This document shows, piece after piece, positions 1 through 11,912 of a stretch of DNA of 64,000 nucleotides. Position 1 is the first letter of the stretch. Each line of letters opens with the position of its first letter. The DNA lies in NCBI RefSeq assembly GCF_030272615.1, contig NC_081405.1:19488547-19552546 (forward strand), written 5' to 3'. The notes under the pieces are model-generated. The model did not search any database. It was given only the letters and a program-made list of their open reading frames with translations, and was not told where the DNA came from. The translations under genes were made by a program, and so were the position numbers. The stretch is from Cryptomeria japonica. Its lineage: Eukaryota > Streptophyta > Pinopsida > Cupressales > Cupressaceae.

Positions 1-2382
1 AAGATCATGAAATCATTTAGTTTTGGTGATAAAGTTATACAACTCTTTTCTCAACTCATGGAAACTTCCTCCTTTGCTGTCATTGTTAATGGCTCCCCGT
101 CTAATTTCTTCAAAAGCTCCAGAGGTCTCAGATAGGGAGACCCCATCTCCCCTATCCTCTTCATCATTCTTAATGAATGCCTAGGTAGATTCATCCTTAA
201 AAATGTGGAAGAAGGCAATCTTAAGGGTCTGAAACCTTCATCCAATGTTGTTTGCTCTCATGAATAATTCGTTGATGACTCTATCACCATGGGGGAAGCC
301 ACCATCTTGGAAGCCAAAAACATGAAAATCATTCTAAATACCTATGAATTTGCCTCTGGTCAAAAAATCAATTGGGATAAAAACTCTTTGTTTTTCATCA
401 ACACCCCAGCCCAAAGGCAAATTAGGATTGGAAGGATTCTTGGTTGTAACATATCTGAGTTTCCCTCTACCTATTTAGGGCTTCCTCTCTATCTCAAGCC
501 TAAGGATTCCTTCTGGAATAAGTTAATTGACAGACTCAACCTGAAACTTGCTGGCTGGAAAGGGGTTATTCTTAGTCAAGCTGGTAAAGTCACTCTACTC
601 AAAGCCACTCTCCAAAATCTTCTTGCGTATGCTCTTAGCTTGTTCAAAATCCCCTCAAAGTTTGTAGAAGCTATTGAAAGAATCCAAAAAAAGTTCCTCT
701 GGTCAAGTGTGGAAGTTAAAATAGAATCCCCCTTATAGCCTAGAATAACATTTGCTCCCCTAAGGCCTCAGGTGGGTTGGGCTTAAGGAACATTAGTTCT
801 ATGAATAAAGCTTTATTAGCCAAGCAAATTTGGAGATTCAAAGGGGAGGAAAGAGATTAGAACTCTATTTGGAAAAACAAATATCTCTATATGCAACCTT
901 CTGAGGAAGAATTCTTTGACAACTCTTTCTCTGTTGATGGATCAACCATTTGGAATGCTGTGCAATCTACTAAAGGCTGGGCTACTGCTGGTAGAACCTG
1001 GAACCTTGGGGATGGGAGGAAAATAAGATTTTGGGAAGATAGATGGATCCTAGATAAACCTCTGGAGGAAATCCCTATCCTCAAAGATTGGAAAGACAGT
1101 TTCAAATGCAGGTATAGTGAAATGGTAAGAGATTACTGGATAAATGAGGACTGGATTGACTTTAGCTAGCAGTGCCCGGATCTCAAGTTCCTTCAGATTG
1201 CTCTTTCTGCTAAAATCCCTAGAGACAACAAAGATGACATTTTGATATGGGGGAAAACTCTAGATGGGAAATACTTTGTTTCCTTTTTTGTGGCTATTCA
1301 CAATGTCCCGGTGGAAGCTACTCTCATCTGGGCTAAAGTTTGGAATTAGAACTTAGTTCCCAAAATCCACCTTTTTTTTTTGGATTTTCATCCAAAATAA
1401 GATATTAACCCTAGATAATCTTCATAAAAGAGGCTTTATTTTTCCTAACATGTGTTCTCTTTGTTGTAGGGATGAAGAGACAACTTGCCATATTCTCAAC
1501 CAATGCTCTTTTAGCCAGGACATCTGGAAAATCATCCTGTCCAGGTGGAACCTGAGCTGGGTCTTCCCGAACTCTCTTGGTGACACTTGGCTTCAATGGC
1601 ATTGTCCTAACTCTAATTCTAAAATTGTGGAGACCTGGAGATTCACTCTACCGATTGTTATCTGGAATATATGGAAAGAATGCAACAACAGGATTTTCAG
1701 GGACAAAAGGGCTACTCCTGAAGTGGTTGCAGACAAAATCCTTAGGAGTATTTTTGAATGCCTCTATGGTACTGATCAAGGACTTGCTGCCAAAGAGGAT
1801 TTCAAAGACAGATGGAATCTTTCTACTACCACTATTAGCAAGGAAAAAGGTAGAGAAGGTCTTGTCTGGTGTTTCCCCATGCAGGGATGGATTAAGGCCA
1901 ACTTCGATAGGGCTTCTAAAGGAAATTTGGGTAAAGCTGGATATGGGGGCATTATCAGGAATTTTGCTGGAAGTTGCCTTAAGGCGATGGTTGGTCCTCT
2001 GGGGAATCAAACTAGCCATTTTGCTGAAGCCTCCGCTGCCTTGCATACTTTAATTATAGCCAAAATTCTCAATTATGATAAAATATGGCTTGAGGGGGAT
2101 TCACTTAATATCATTAAGTGTTTAAAGGGGGAAATAGAGCCTTCTTGGTCTATTGAGAATATCATCATGAAAGCTAGAGAGATTATTGCCAGTTTCAAAT
2201 AAATTATAATACAACATGCCTTCAGAGAGAAAAATAGTGTTGCTGACTATTTAGCGAATATTGGAGTTAACTCTGACGCTCAAATGATTTGGCACGAGGA
2301 TGATCTCAATTTAAATATTAAAGAGATATGCAAAAAGGATCGTTATACGGGGAGAGAAGGACAATTAAACTATGACAAGTAA
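1..2382 (+). pseudogene. LINE (non-LTR retrotransposon) ORF2, 3' half, decayed
   Basis: This is the C-terminal part of a plant L1-type ORF2 polyprotein, the enzyme of target-primed reverse transcription. In order I read: an RT core with a SRGLR*GDP-type motif near 125-150 and FVDDS-type catalytic residues near 268-283; the RT thumb, open at 289-738 (GLPL, KLAGWKG, LSQAGK); a linker with LGDGRKIRFWEDRW at about 1005-1055; a zf-RVT zinc knuckle (CSLCCRDEETTCHILNQC) near 1450-1512; and an RNase H domain at about 1880-2380 with FD, E and GDS acidic positions. Stops interrupt it (in the GDP motif, before FVDDS, at 736-738, 1167-1169 and 2200-2202) and frames shift, so it is dead. The endonuclease and ORF1 would lie left of the window. 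The family call is firm; the subfamily is not. Confidence 0.9.
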
Positions 2383-2548
2383 AAAGTATCATTTATGCCT
2401 TGCTGGAAAGGCCATCATTACTTGGCACTACAACATATCTCCTACTATCTCAAATAATCTGTCGCACGCTTTGTGGGTTACTTAGAGTGAAAATTTGAGT
2501 TGCATCGGGAAAGAAGGTCTTAATTCATAGAGAAATAGAGTCGATAGC

Positions 2549-4053
2549 TTGCATTCGAAAACGGGAGGAGATCTAAGACGCGAAGAACCTGACAACACGT
2601 CGACCAAGAAAGAAATGCCTAAAGTCTGGGCAAAGCTGGAGAAGGGCTCTCTCACTAGCTTCATGGAGAAGCTTGAGGACTATGACAAAGGTAGGGTTAA
2701 CTTAGCCGTTTCCAAGATTTCTGAAAATAGTCTAATGGCTCTTTTAAACTTTATGGAGTTAAATTTAAGTTGGATGTTGGGCTTATTTCAATTGTGACTG
2801 GAATGCCCCACATCGGGCTTAACTTCTTTCAAGACCTCAAGGTCTCCAACAATGTGGTTACCCTGTTCCCGCGGAAAGAGAAAGAGCAAGCCAAAATTGG
2901 CAAGGCTACCGGGGGCTACTACGATGCTGCAAACATCAAGAAGTTGTGGGGCTGGGTCCTGAACGCAATCATGGAGTATATTACAGTTGAAGGCCGCTTC
3001 TCTAGGGCCCACACTTACCACTTCGTGCTCTTAAACCATTTCAGAAATGACAAAAAAGTGTCTTTGCCCTACTACCTTTTTTGTTCCCTCTCCAGGTCCC
3101 TGAACAAGCACAGGGCTAACCCTTCTAGCCCGATTCTCCACTGCGGGCTCCTGATGCTCATCTATGAGCATTGCAAAACCTTCGCTCTGCAGGAAAATAA
3201 GCGGATTTTTGCTTCCCCAGGTAAAAGGAGGATGGAAGAGGGAGATACTAGCAAGGAGAAGGCATCATCCAGCAAGAAAAGGCAGTGGTATAGAGACGAA
3301 TGACACTAACGGTGAAGACAACTGGAAAGAAGAGGAGTTGGGCAACGAGGAAGAAAGTGGAGATTCTGAGCCTGGTCAAGATAGCCCTATTCTAAGTGAT
3401 CACCCTGGTAAGGACAACAACCATCTGATGGAGAAGACGACTCCCAAGGATAATGAGGAAATTGAAGTTAATTCTGAGAAGGAAACAAACAAAGGCTCTG
3501 AGAAGAACCTGACTGAGGAAAGGGACAACAAGGACAAGGAAAGTGCTGGTGAGGGGCTTATCCTAGATAATCTCAAGAAGCTCTTGGAAGCTAGAATGAA
3601 TTTCAACAGATGGACTTACGAAACCCTGAAAAACCTGGAAAAGAAAGGGATAAATTTGGATAAAAAGAGGGAGGATGAAAATAGAGAGCATATTAATTGG
3701 AAGCAGGAAATGGAGAACAAGGTAAAATTGCTGGAAGAGGGAAAAGAAGCGATGAAAAATCTGATGGGATTTATCCCAAGTATCCTCTCTGCTGTCACCA
3801 AAAACCTGGAGACATTGCCAAGGTCTTTGACCATACTCCTAAACCGGTTGTGGATCTTGACCTAGAGGAGGAGACCATCCAGACTGGAAGTGGCGGTGAT
3901 GCTACCCCAACGGGCGGAACTACGAAGAGAACCAGGGCCAGTATCAAGAAATTTGTGGCTACTGCCGCCAAGGACCCTCCCAACTTCAAAGACAATATCA
4001 AAGAGCTGCAAGACATTAGCAGCACCCTGGCTAAATCCCTGGATAAAATCTGA
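2549..4053 (+). pseudogene. Unrecognised ORF downstream of LINE RNase H, coiled-coil C-terminus
   Basis: I do not recognise this protein with certainty. It reads in three frame changes: 2549-~2765 (frame 2), 2770-3303 (frame 1), ~3300-~3820 (frame 2), ~3820-4053 (frame 1). The N-terminal globular part contains KVWAKLEKGSL, a G(M)PHIGLNFF segment and a central block with RFSRAHTYHFVLLNHFR and VSLPYYLFCSLSRSL. This layout recalls the putative plant transposon protein domain found with many plant elements. A strongly acidic, Lys/Glu-rich linker follows (3300-3560), then a predicted coiled coil (LKNLEKKG to EEGKEAM, ~3600-3760) and a basic tail ending near 4053. It lies 170 bp after the RNase H domain on the same strand and before a LINE-like tail. 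It may be an extra ORF of the same LINE or a separate non-autonomous element inserted there. Confidence 0.5.
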
Positions 4054-4240
4054 TTCCTGGATGGCCTGCTAGCTTTTCAGGGCTTTTGTGGGATTTTTTC
4101 GGTTTTCCGCTGGTTTTTTCCTTTTAGTTCTGTTCCTCTCTGTTTCTCATGGCTTTGTTGTTTAAGTCTTTCTTGTAAAGGGTTTCAGAGTCCCTTCAAA
4201 ACCTACTTTTTCATTAATCAAAAATAGTCTTATTTGTAAA
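4054..4240 (+). mobile_element. LINE-like 3' untranslated tail
   Basis: This T-rich segment follows the ORF that stops at 4053. It contains a TTGTAAAGGGTTT phrase and then CTTTTTCATTAATCAAAA near 4205-4225, wording typical of plant LINE 3' ends. A clear poly(A) or target duplication was not found, so the end is approximate. Confidence 0.4.
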
Positions 4241-4620
4241 ACCCTCTAGCAAGGTGACATTCTGATTGAGTGTTTGAAATCCTTTAACAAGGTCACTTCT
4301 AACAAGGTGAAGATCCTAACAGATCTGAGGGAAATCCCTAACCGGGTCACATCTAGCAATGTGTTTTTAATCTTTAACAGGATTTGCTTTTAACCGAGCA
4401 TACTCTAGAAGAGTATATTTCTTAGTGGGTCTGAAATCTCACAGTGGTTTTTCCCTATTTGGGTTTCCACATTAAATCTAGTGTTATGAGTGCTATGATG
4501 TTTATATGCTTTTGAGTTTGCATGTTTAGCAGTTTTGGATATATTACTGAAATATATGTTACCGAGGTTGAATCTGATGTTTTTATGGAGGATTAAGTTT
4601 GTATGATTCACCCCCCCCTC
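4241..4620 (+). mobile_element. LTR (R/U5) remnant
   Basis: The segment holds repeated 'aacaaggtga' and 'aatccctaac' phrases, then a 'tttttccctatttgggtttccac' style U5 element near 4447-4470 and a C-run 'attcacccccccctctctcat' near 4606-4626. Both are typical of the ends of plant Ty1/copia-type LTRs. Its left border and partner LTR are not visible. It is not similar to the LTR at 4996. Confidence 0.4.
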
Positions 4621-4995
4621 TCTCATCTTATTTGCTTGGCATCTGTACTTACATTAAGAATCAGAACCATCACTATTTCAGTGGAGGTTCTTCAGATTAG
4701 CAGTTATTCTTCGACAGTGTTTGCAGGTTCTTCATGCTTCGATGATTCTTCTAATCTTCTCTTGTTCCCATCTTTTTGGAACATTCTTGTTTGGAGGCTT
4801 TTTCAGTCCTTCTTGCTTTTTCCATCTCTGTGTCAATTAGAGTTTTTTCACATGTGCTTTTCTCTATTTCTCCAGTTCATAGAGATTTGGTTGTATTTGG
4901 GTACCTGATTAGGCCTTGTTGCTGGGACCCATCTTTCTTGCTTTCAGTAGTTGTTCTAGGTTTTAGCTTCTCCCTAAGTCTAGCTTAAGGGGGGG
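4621..4995 (+). mobile_element. Copia-type 3' internal remnant with polypurine tract
   Basis: This is non-coding T-rich sequence ending in a polypurine tract (aagggggggt type, about 4986-4995) directly before the TGTTGGAG start of an LTR. This is the expected end of a Ty1/copia internal region. No RT or RNase H coding remains, so most of the element is deleted. Confidence 0.5.
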
Positions 4996-5397
4996 TGTTG
5001 GAGTATTCGAGTATTTACTTGATTAATTAAACAATATTTGTTTAATTATTTAATTTATCTTTATCTCTTTAATATTGTTTAATTATTTAATTTATCTTTA
5101 TCTCTTTTACACTTAAGCTAACTTTAGGTGCATAATAATTAATTTTTTTATAAATCATTATGTGCAAGCCTAGGTTTTCCTTTTTAGGGTTTCTTAACCT
5201 ATTAGAGGTTGGATTCTTTTCATTGTATTGTAAGGATTATCACATTACACATTTTGTGAATATTGAGGTCTCATTATTTTGAGCATATTTTTTGTGTTTT
5301 TCTTTTTTGTTATTTGCTTCCTTGCTTCTCCTTGTAACAGATTATTCAGCTTGCAGAGATCTTTAGGCTCCTGTGGTGTTGTGTTTCTTAACTCTCA
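4996..5397 (+). mobile_element. Copia-type 3' LTR
   Basis: It starts TGTTGGAG just after the polypurine tract and ends approximately ...AACTCTCA. Near 5031-5105 it contains a tandem duplication of an AT-rich phrase (tttaattatttaatttatct). The right end is a judgement, because a truncated gypsy LTR abuts it at about 5400. No second copy is present in the window. Confidence 0.5.
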
Positions 5398-5619
5398 CAA
5401 ATATTTAATATTTATTTTAACCCCATTTCTCCTATTAATTAAATTCTATTTAATTAATTTCTTCATATTCATCTATTTGATTAAATCAATTACTCAATTT
5501 ATTTAATTAAGTTCACCTGAACCTTTTCTAGCCTTTAATTAAATAAAATCACTCTATTTAATTAAAATCCTCTTTCTCCCCTTTTAATTAAATTTGTGTC
5601 ACTTCAAAGAGGGGCAAAA
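5398..5619 (+). mobile_element. Truncated extra gypsy LTR copy fused to internal 3' end and polypurine tract
   Basis: Positions ~5400-5587 repeat the early part of the following LTR (the aatatttaatatttatttta to aattaaatttt stretch). The sequence then jumps at an 'aattt(gtg)' microhomology to gtcacttcaaagaggggcaaaa at 5588-5619. That is the same polypurine-tract end seen before the 3' LTR at 24080-24100. A large internal deletion has therefore removed nearly all of an upstream copy, leaving LTR fragment, PPT, then LTR. Confidence 0.75.
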
Positions 5620-7081
5620 TGTAGACGTATAAATCTGACCACTTTCCTAAATGAATATTTAATATTTATTTTAACCCCATTTCTCCTATTAATTAAATTC
5701 TATTTAATTAATTTCTTCATATTCATCTATTTGAGTAAATGAATTACTCAATTTATTTAATTAAGTTCACCTGAACCTTTTCTACCCTTTAATTAAATAA
5801 AATCACTCTATTTAATTAAAATCCTCTTTCTCCCCTTTTAATTAAATTTACATTTAATTAAAGTGATCCTTGTAAATAAATAAATCTAATTTATTTATTT
5901 AAATCCCCCACTTGTATTTATACAAGTTGCATCTATTTTAGTTGAAATAAAGTAATTTTATTTTAATTAAAATCATTTTTCCTCCGCTTGCGTTTTCCTA
6001 CATCTCCCACTTGCCTCCTAAACCCCTTCTAGAATCTTCTAATCAATTCCAATTTAGCCTAATTCATCTCCTAATTATTGTCACAATCCTAAGCAAAGAG
6101 AAGTCACTTCTCAAAGCTTCCAAGGTCTTCAATAACCATTAAAGGCTTCATGTCCTTAACAAGTTAACCCTCAAAGTATTCCAAACCATTTAAGGCTCTT
6201 ACATAACCATTAATGGTTAATTCAACCTTCTTGCATGACTAGAGAGTTTCTCTCTAACTCAACCCTCATCTAACCTAAGGGTCTCATCAAGCATTCATGG
6301 CTTTAACCTTGCTTATCCCTTTAACCCTTGCACAAGAGTTTACCCCTTGCGTAAAATCTTTATCCAATGGATGACCCTAACTTAACCTTAACCCTTACCT
6401 CCTAAGGTAACCTTCATGTCTTCTCAAGCATTTAATGCTTCTTTCATCTCCTCTCAAGCAACCTCTTGTTGAATATTGCCACCATTTCATTGGTGAGAAT
6501 TGTAAATGTGGATTGATTAACTTTCAATCCTGACCCTTGTTAAGATTATCTAATCTTGACAATCCATTGTCCTATTTTACCTATAAATAGAGCTCTCATT
6601 CTCTCATTTTGATAGATCCAAGTCCTTATGCATCAAACTTATAGTCTAATTACTAAACATTTTAGCCTCTCTTTGTTAAATTATCATAATAGCATTTAGA
6701 AGCATTTTATATCATAGAATATCCATGTTAGACTAGTATATCATGTTAGGATAAATTTATTAATCCTTTATCATAAACATCATCTTCATACTATCTTAAT
6801 CATAATAATTTTAATATCATACATGTTTTAGGAATGCATTCATACATAATAATCAAACATGACTCATTCTTGGAGTTGTCATTCCTAAGTCACTTTGCTT
6901 AGTGATCTAAGAGCAAAGACATTGACTTTAGGGATCATGTGAGATAGAGAACAATGGGACACCCCTTGGTAAGTTGAGCTATTTCAATATAGTTCCTATA
7001 ACTTGCACCAAGAGTCTCATTGGTGTGTGGGTCTTTTGAATCCAAATTTTAGGTTCTTGTCGCCCTCATTCCCCACATACA
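5620..7081 (+). mobile_element. Tat-type gypsy element, 5' LTR
   Basis: It begins TGTAGACG and ends ...CCCCACATACA (1462 bp). It is close to the 3' LTR at 24101-25719 (few differences per 90 bp where compared) and to the antisense solo LTR at 12386-13822. U3 is dominated by TTTAATTAAAT motifs. A TATA-like box TATAAATAG lies at 6582-6590, followed by a pyrimidine-rich probable transcription start, so R/U5 is about 6610-7081. The 5' flank is a polypurine tract instead of unique target DNA, and no target duplication is seen. Confidence 0.9.
6582..6590 (+). promoter_or_regulatory. TATA-like box of the 5' LTR
   Basis: TATAAATAG is conserved at the matching position in the 3' LTR (25220-25228) and, inverted, in the solo LTR (12914-12922). 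Conservation in all three copies supports it as the LTR core promoter. Confidence 0.65.
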
Positions 7082-7083
7082 TT

Positions 7084-7108
7084 TCTAGTGCCCATCGTGG
7101 GGCTCATC
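7084..7108 (+). other. Candidate primer-binding site
   Basis: Just after the LTR end the sequence reads ctagtgcccatcgtggggct. This matches the TGGCGCCCACCGTGGGGC-like block found at this position in many plant Tat-type elements, with a few mutations. The tRNA is not assigned. Confidence 0.5.
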
Positions 7109-7164
7109 CCCATAAATCACATCATTTTTTATACAAGACAAAGATTACAAGCACGTTGGAATAC

Positions 7165-7370
7165 TATTTTAGCGCTACCGCGTTCATCGTATTGTTTAGC
7201 ACATCAGAACCTTTTTCTAGCACTTATGAGCTTGTTGTTAGCGCATAATAGTTCAGTTTATTTCTTGTGTGTCGGGATAATAGTGTAGTGCATTCAGTAA
7301 TCGGTGTGGCGCATTTGTAACTTTCTGTAGCGCATCTGTGCAGAAGTCCAACACATGATTTTGGCACAAA
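7165..7370 (+). repeat. TAGCGCAT short-repeat array, leader part 1
   Basis: TAGCGCAT and close variants (tagcacat, tagcactt, tagtgcat, tggcgcat) recur about every 20-30 bp, for example near 7170, 7198, 7219, 7239, 7285, 7307 and 7328. It is the weaker, 5' counterpart of the array at 8895-9262. Confidence 0.7.
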
Positions 7371-7597
7371 TAAAACATAATCTGTAACAAAAGTAAAAGT
7401 TAGGCTTGTATAAGCTCACCTATGACTTAATTTTTTTCACTAACTTTTATTTTGTTGCAGGTTACTAATCTTTGTTTGCAAGTGGGAGGATTTTTATTTA
7501 GGCTTTTAATTATTTTTGTTTCTATCTTTTTCAAGTTAGTTTTAAAATAGTTCATTTCCCATTGGGTAAAAAGAACTTCACTACTCATCTGGTGCTT

Positions 7598-7711
7598 AAA
7601 ACAAACAAACTTCATTTTTGCAAAGGTTAAAAAGAACTACAAACAAACTTCATTTTTGCAAAGGTTAAAAAGAACTACAAACAAACTTCATTTTTGCAAA
7701 GGTTAAAAAGG
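7598..7711 (+). repeat. 38-bp tandem repeat, three copies
   Basis: The unit acaaacttcatttttgcaaa... recurs with starts at 7605, 7643 and 7681, a period of exactly 38 bp. The copies are nearly identical, so the expansion is recent compared with its surroundings. Partly related, more diverged units continue to about 7860. Confidence 0.9.
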
Positions 7712-8890
7712 ATCCCATTTTTCCTTTAATGTTGATTAAAAAGAACTTCATTAATCCTTTGGTGCTTAAAACAAAACCTCACTTTCATTTTTTTTTGCAA
7801 AGGTTAAAAAAGAATCTCACTTTCTTTGTTTTTGTACAAGGCAAAAAGAGTTTTCATTAAGAATTGATTTCATGATTTTCCTTTTGTTGACCAAAATCAC
7901 GATTTACTTTGTTGACCAGGTTTGTTTTTCAAAAGTTTTGGAAATGCACATTTTGCTATGAAGAGTTAAAAAGAACACCATGCTTGTTGGAGAAACATCT
8001 CCAAATAGAAGTTAGCAAATCATTGTCTTGAAGGCTAAAATGAACTTTGTTTGCCTTGTCTCGAAAGTGGAAGGTATATGCTCTCCCCTTAATCGGGTGA
8101 CCAAAAAGTCAAACCACTCTTATGCTTTCTTTACTTCAAGCATTTAAATCCTTTAGAAGTCTTGCCCTCCCGAGTTGCCCTTAGGGAGCCATTAATGGTC
8201 GGCGAGAGGGGAACGACCTTAGTAGGAAACAACTTTATCACCAAGTGTTCCAACCCACTATAATCAAAAGTGGAGGTTGACAAAAGTCCCCTTCAACGGT
8301 TTTGCTCAGCGATTAGCCTTCCCCCAGTATCTTTAAGATACGTAAAACCTTTGTTCTAAAGGTTGGGAAGCCTCCCGAGAGAGTTTTTCACTGAAGACTG
8401 AACGAAAGCCTGATTAAGAACTTTAGCATTAGAAGCTTTGAGCTGAGTCAGTTACTAGACATTTTCAATATCATAGTGCAAGGGTGAGGAAGAATCTGCC
8501 CCCAAGATCACTCACCATATATCTCCCAAGATAACTACTCAATTGTGAAGCAATTCACTTTGAGTTAATTTCTGGCAAAATACAAAAAATGGGGCACCCC
8601 CTAGGGAGTGACAAGACTGTTTGATCTGACGGAGTATCAAGACTAGTGGGCTATGATATTGTTGATGACCCTTGAATAAAGAGTCTGTTTGATTTATCTT
8701 ATTTGTTATCCAAACTAGTGAAAACATCGAGGATTTGAACACATCCTTAAAAGAACATACACTACTTGTTTAGCATAGACAAAATTGTTATCTCTTCTAT
8801 GTGTTGTATTTTCAAGTCATTATTTTTCAGAAAATCATCCATCAAAATCACAACTGTTAATTTTCAAAATGACAAAAACAAAGAAATCGG
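7712..8890 (+). other. Tat element leader, no gene seen
   Basis: This is the untranslated leader between the LTR and gag. It includes a pyrimidine/GC-richer block at 8160-8400 with short inverted segments (agtatctttaagatacgt near 8328). I see no credible coding sequence on either strand. Confidence 0.5.
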
Positions 8891-8894
8891 GACA

Positions 8895-9262
8895 TTTAGC
8901 GCATAGAAACAACATCCTAGTGCGTAGAAAACATTCAATAGTGCATTTGAACCAACACATAACGCTTTCATCAATCAACTTAGTGCATAATAAATATCAC
9001 ACTGGTGAAATCCCCAGTAGCGCTTATCAACATTAGTGTAGTGCATTCAAACATCAACATAGCGCATCAGAAGCATTTCATAGCGCTTTTAGTTCAAACA
9101 ATAACGTGTAATAACGACATAATAGCGCATAACCTATCCAGAACAGTCATTTTCAAACAGTCTAAACTAGCACATAGGAAAGGCAGCTTAGCACATAGGA
9201 AACATTCTGTAGCACATTCTGAATGTTCTTTAGCGCATTCAGTCTCTGTCTTAGCGCATGAT
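8895..9262 (+). repeat. TAGCGCAT array, leader part 2 (about 21-bp period)
   Basis: About sixteen copies of a TAGCGCAT-like core recur every 20-24 bp (near 8897, 8919, 8939, 8961, 8982, 9018, 9040, 9060, 9080, 9103, 9123, 9169, 9190, 9211, 9231, 9253). The period is close to 21 bp, so one frame reads as a heptad-like peptide repeat (LAHRKGS, LAHRKHS, VAHSECS, LAHSVSV). Whether it is ever translated is unknown. An inverted array lies at 23206-23525. Confidence 0.85.
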
Positions 9263-9559
9263 CAATTTTAGGGAAAAATAGAGAGCAAATCTTGCATTTT
9301 GGGAAAATTTTATCGACAGTTTCAAATACCCTTTCAGGTCCTTTAGCAAACTCAGTAGAAAAAATTCAAATCCGATCATCAGGGAGGAAATTTTCTAAAA
9401 TCAACAAGTTTTCAAATTATTAAAGTAGCTTGAGATCAAAATTTATCCAACAAAATCACGAAGTATCAGAAATAGTGATCAAATTTTCACCATCCAATGG
9501 ATTCTACCAAAACAAATACCTAGTTTAATCATTTAGTTGTCAAATCAAGTTTTCATATC

Positions 9560-11736
9560 GTGAGACTTTATCCATATCATTTGACACACTTTGTCATGGA
9601 GGAAAATCTAACTAAACCTCTACTTGATAAAGTAAACTTGAGTATTCAAACAAAGTATCCAAATCCAACATCAACATCAACCTTTGATCATTCGTGTATG
9701 ACCACTCCTCATATTTTGAGAAGAACAAGTCTTCATCAAAAACCTATGTTGAAAAAGAGACAACCTAGTTCTAAGGCACTTTCTAAAAGGAATAAAATTC
9801 TCTATACCAATCATCAACTCTTTGCATCACATCATGCAATCTTGCATCATATGCGATTGTATCTCCAAGGGAAAACAAACAAGTTTGACAAGGAACCTTT
9901 GAGAAGTAGGGCTTACAGTCAAAAAGTGACATTCAACTAATGCCTAAATCATGGAGGAAGGATTAACCCCACTCGATCTCAGAGAAACAAACAAAAGGAG
10001 TCACAACTAGACTTGAGTATGGGTCATAGATTATCCAATCCTTTTGATGAGTATGCCAATATGGGCGAAACAAAGATCACCAAGGAATTTCTCCAAGAAT
10101 GTCAAGAAAATGCAGCATTCCAAAAACTCATGGAAAGACTTATTGAAGCAGACAAAGAAAAATATCTACTCATGCTAACTAGAAAAGGAGCCAACATTCA
10201 TGAAGATTTTGATACAAAAAACTTAAGGAATATAGATGAGAGAATTTCAAGAACAAGGTCTAGAAATTATGCCTATCAAGAACAACAAAGAGAAGAAGAG
10301 ACACATGGTCCTGAAAACACACACGAACAAGAACAAAACCATACCCGTAAGTAGGAAAATCTTAATGAAAGAGGGGAAACTCTCCCTCGAAGGATGAATG
10401 TGCCCATGGTTGCTCTTACATAACAAATCCAAATAGTGTAAAGGCAAATGCAGGACATGCAACAAGGAACTACGATATGATACTCCTTGGATGAGATTTG
10501 TCCTTATCCTTTTGATAGGAGATCGAACATGTTACCTTTTCCCCCAAATTTAGATATACCAAAGTATGACAAATACAATAGTAAAAGTGATCCTCGTGAT
10601 CACATTCGGGAATTTTGTACAATGAGCCTAGCGTTTTCTCATGATAACACTCAATGAGATTATTCCCAAGAAGTTTGGGAGGGCAAACAATGGAGTGGTT
10701 GTCTAAACTTACACCTCCCATTAGATCATTTGATGAGTTGGTAAAAAAATTCATAACACAATACTCCTATAACATTCAACACACAATCACCATGATGGAT
10801 GTATGTAACACAAAACAAAAGAGCAATGAAACATTCATGGTGTTTCTTCAGTGGTGGAGACACATGGTTTCAAGGTATCCTCAAGAGGAACCTGAAAAGG
10901 AAAAGATGGAAAACTTTGTCGATTATCTAAATAGTGAGATGAGTTATCAACTCAAACTCCAATGCATAACATCTTTTGCCAAATTGATAGAAAATGGAAT
11001 CCAAGTAGATGAAGCCTGCATCAAGAAAGGAACGTTGAAGTTGTTTAAGGAAGGTGTTAATTCATCAAGCACTAACCCCTTTAACAACCAAAACAATAAC
11101 AACACTTTAGACAAATCCAGAGTTTGGACAAGGAACAAAAATGTTGTTAATGATGGGGTAGTTGATGCCAACAATGTGAAGTCTAAACAACTAGTGTTAG
11201 CTTTAATAGGTAACCCACCATCCAACAAGTATCAAAAAAGTGTTAATCAAGGCACTAACACTTATCCACAGAATACCAATCAAGGAACTTCAACATCAAA
11301 CACCAACAAAAATTACCAAGGCAACAACACTAACCAACGCAACAACATTAACCAAGGGAATAATACAAATCAGATAGGCAACACCAACGCTTTCCCATAT
11401 CGACGCATCTACACACCATTGGGACAAACCTTAGAATTAGTGTTTCGAGAACTCTTGGCGAATAAGATCATCACATTTCCAACCATGAACAACTTTGAAC
11501 CCCAGATCAAACCACCTTGGTGGAATGACTCGTATTTTTGTGATTTTCATCGAAACAAAGGACATCACACAAATGATTGCATGAGGTTGAAGAACATCAT
11601 TCAAGACATGATCGATAGGGGCAATTTAATAGTTGATGGTCACAAAATGAATGTCGACCATAAAGACTTTAAAAATCCTCTTCCAAATAACAATAAGGAG
11701 CTTCAACATCAAAAGATACTAGAGGAGCTCATATAA
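9560..11736 (+). pseudogene. gag: Tat-type gypsy gag, decayed
   Basis: This is the structural protein of the element's virus-like particle. An N-terminal part (9560-10354, one frame, stop at 9938-9940) leads into a Lys/Glu-rich segment. A central gag domain follows in another frame from 10654, with FPRSLGGQTMEWLSKL, FITQYSYNIQH and ETFMVFLQWW, then an Asn/Thr-rich linker (11070-11390). It ends in a zinc-binding-like block CDFHRNKGHHTNDC near 11539-11580. The frame change near 10650 and stops at 10352-10490 inactivate it. The family call rests on characteristic plant gypsy gag wording; the exact start is uncertain. Confidence 0.85.
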
Positions 11737-11912
11737 ATCACCTATACGAAAACACCATCAATCACATATCGACATACGACAACCAAGTAAATGTCATAAC
11801 AATCAAGGACAAAAAAGAACATGTGTCGATCAATGTGACAACCAGAGAACAAAAATACGTCTTGAAAGGGAACACATCAACATAAACAACTCTCCCCAAG
11901 ACTCAATATAAC

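Noticed and set aside
4603-5506. Hydrophobic plus-strand open frames suggesting membrane proteins
   Set aside because: They are T-rich LTR and untranslated sequence and cross element borders.
7165-9262. A CRISPR-like array, because of short evenly spaced motifs
   Set aside because: The repeats are ~8-bp degenerate cores at ~21 bp with no long identical repeat or unique spacers, and the setting is a plant retrotransposon leader.
9005-9271. A real gene for the LAHR heptad-like peptide
   Set aside because: No stable start, interrupted by other frames, and explained by a 21-bp DNA repeat. Kept only as a question in the findings.
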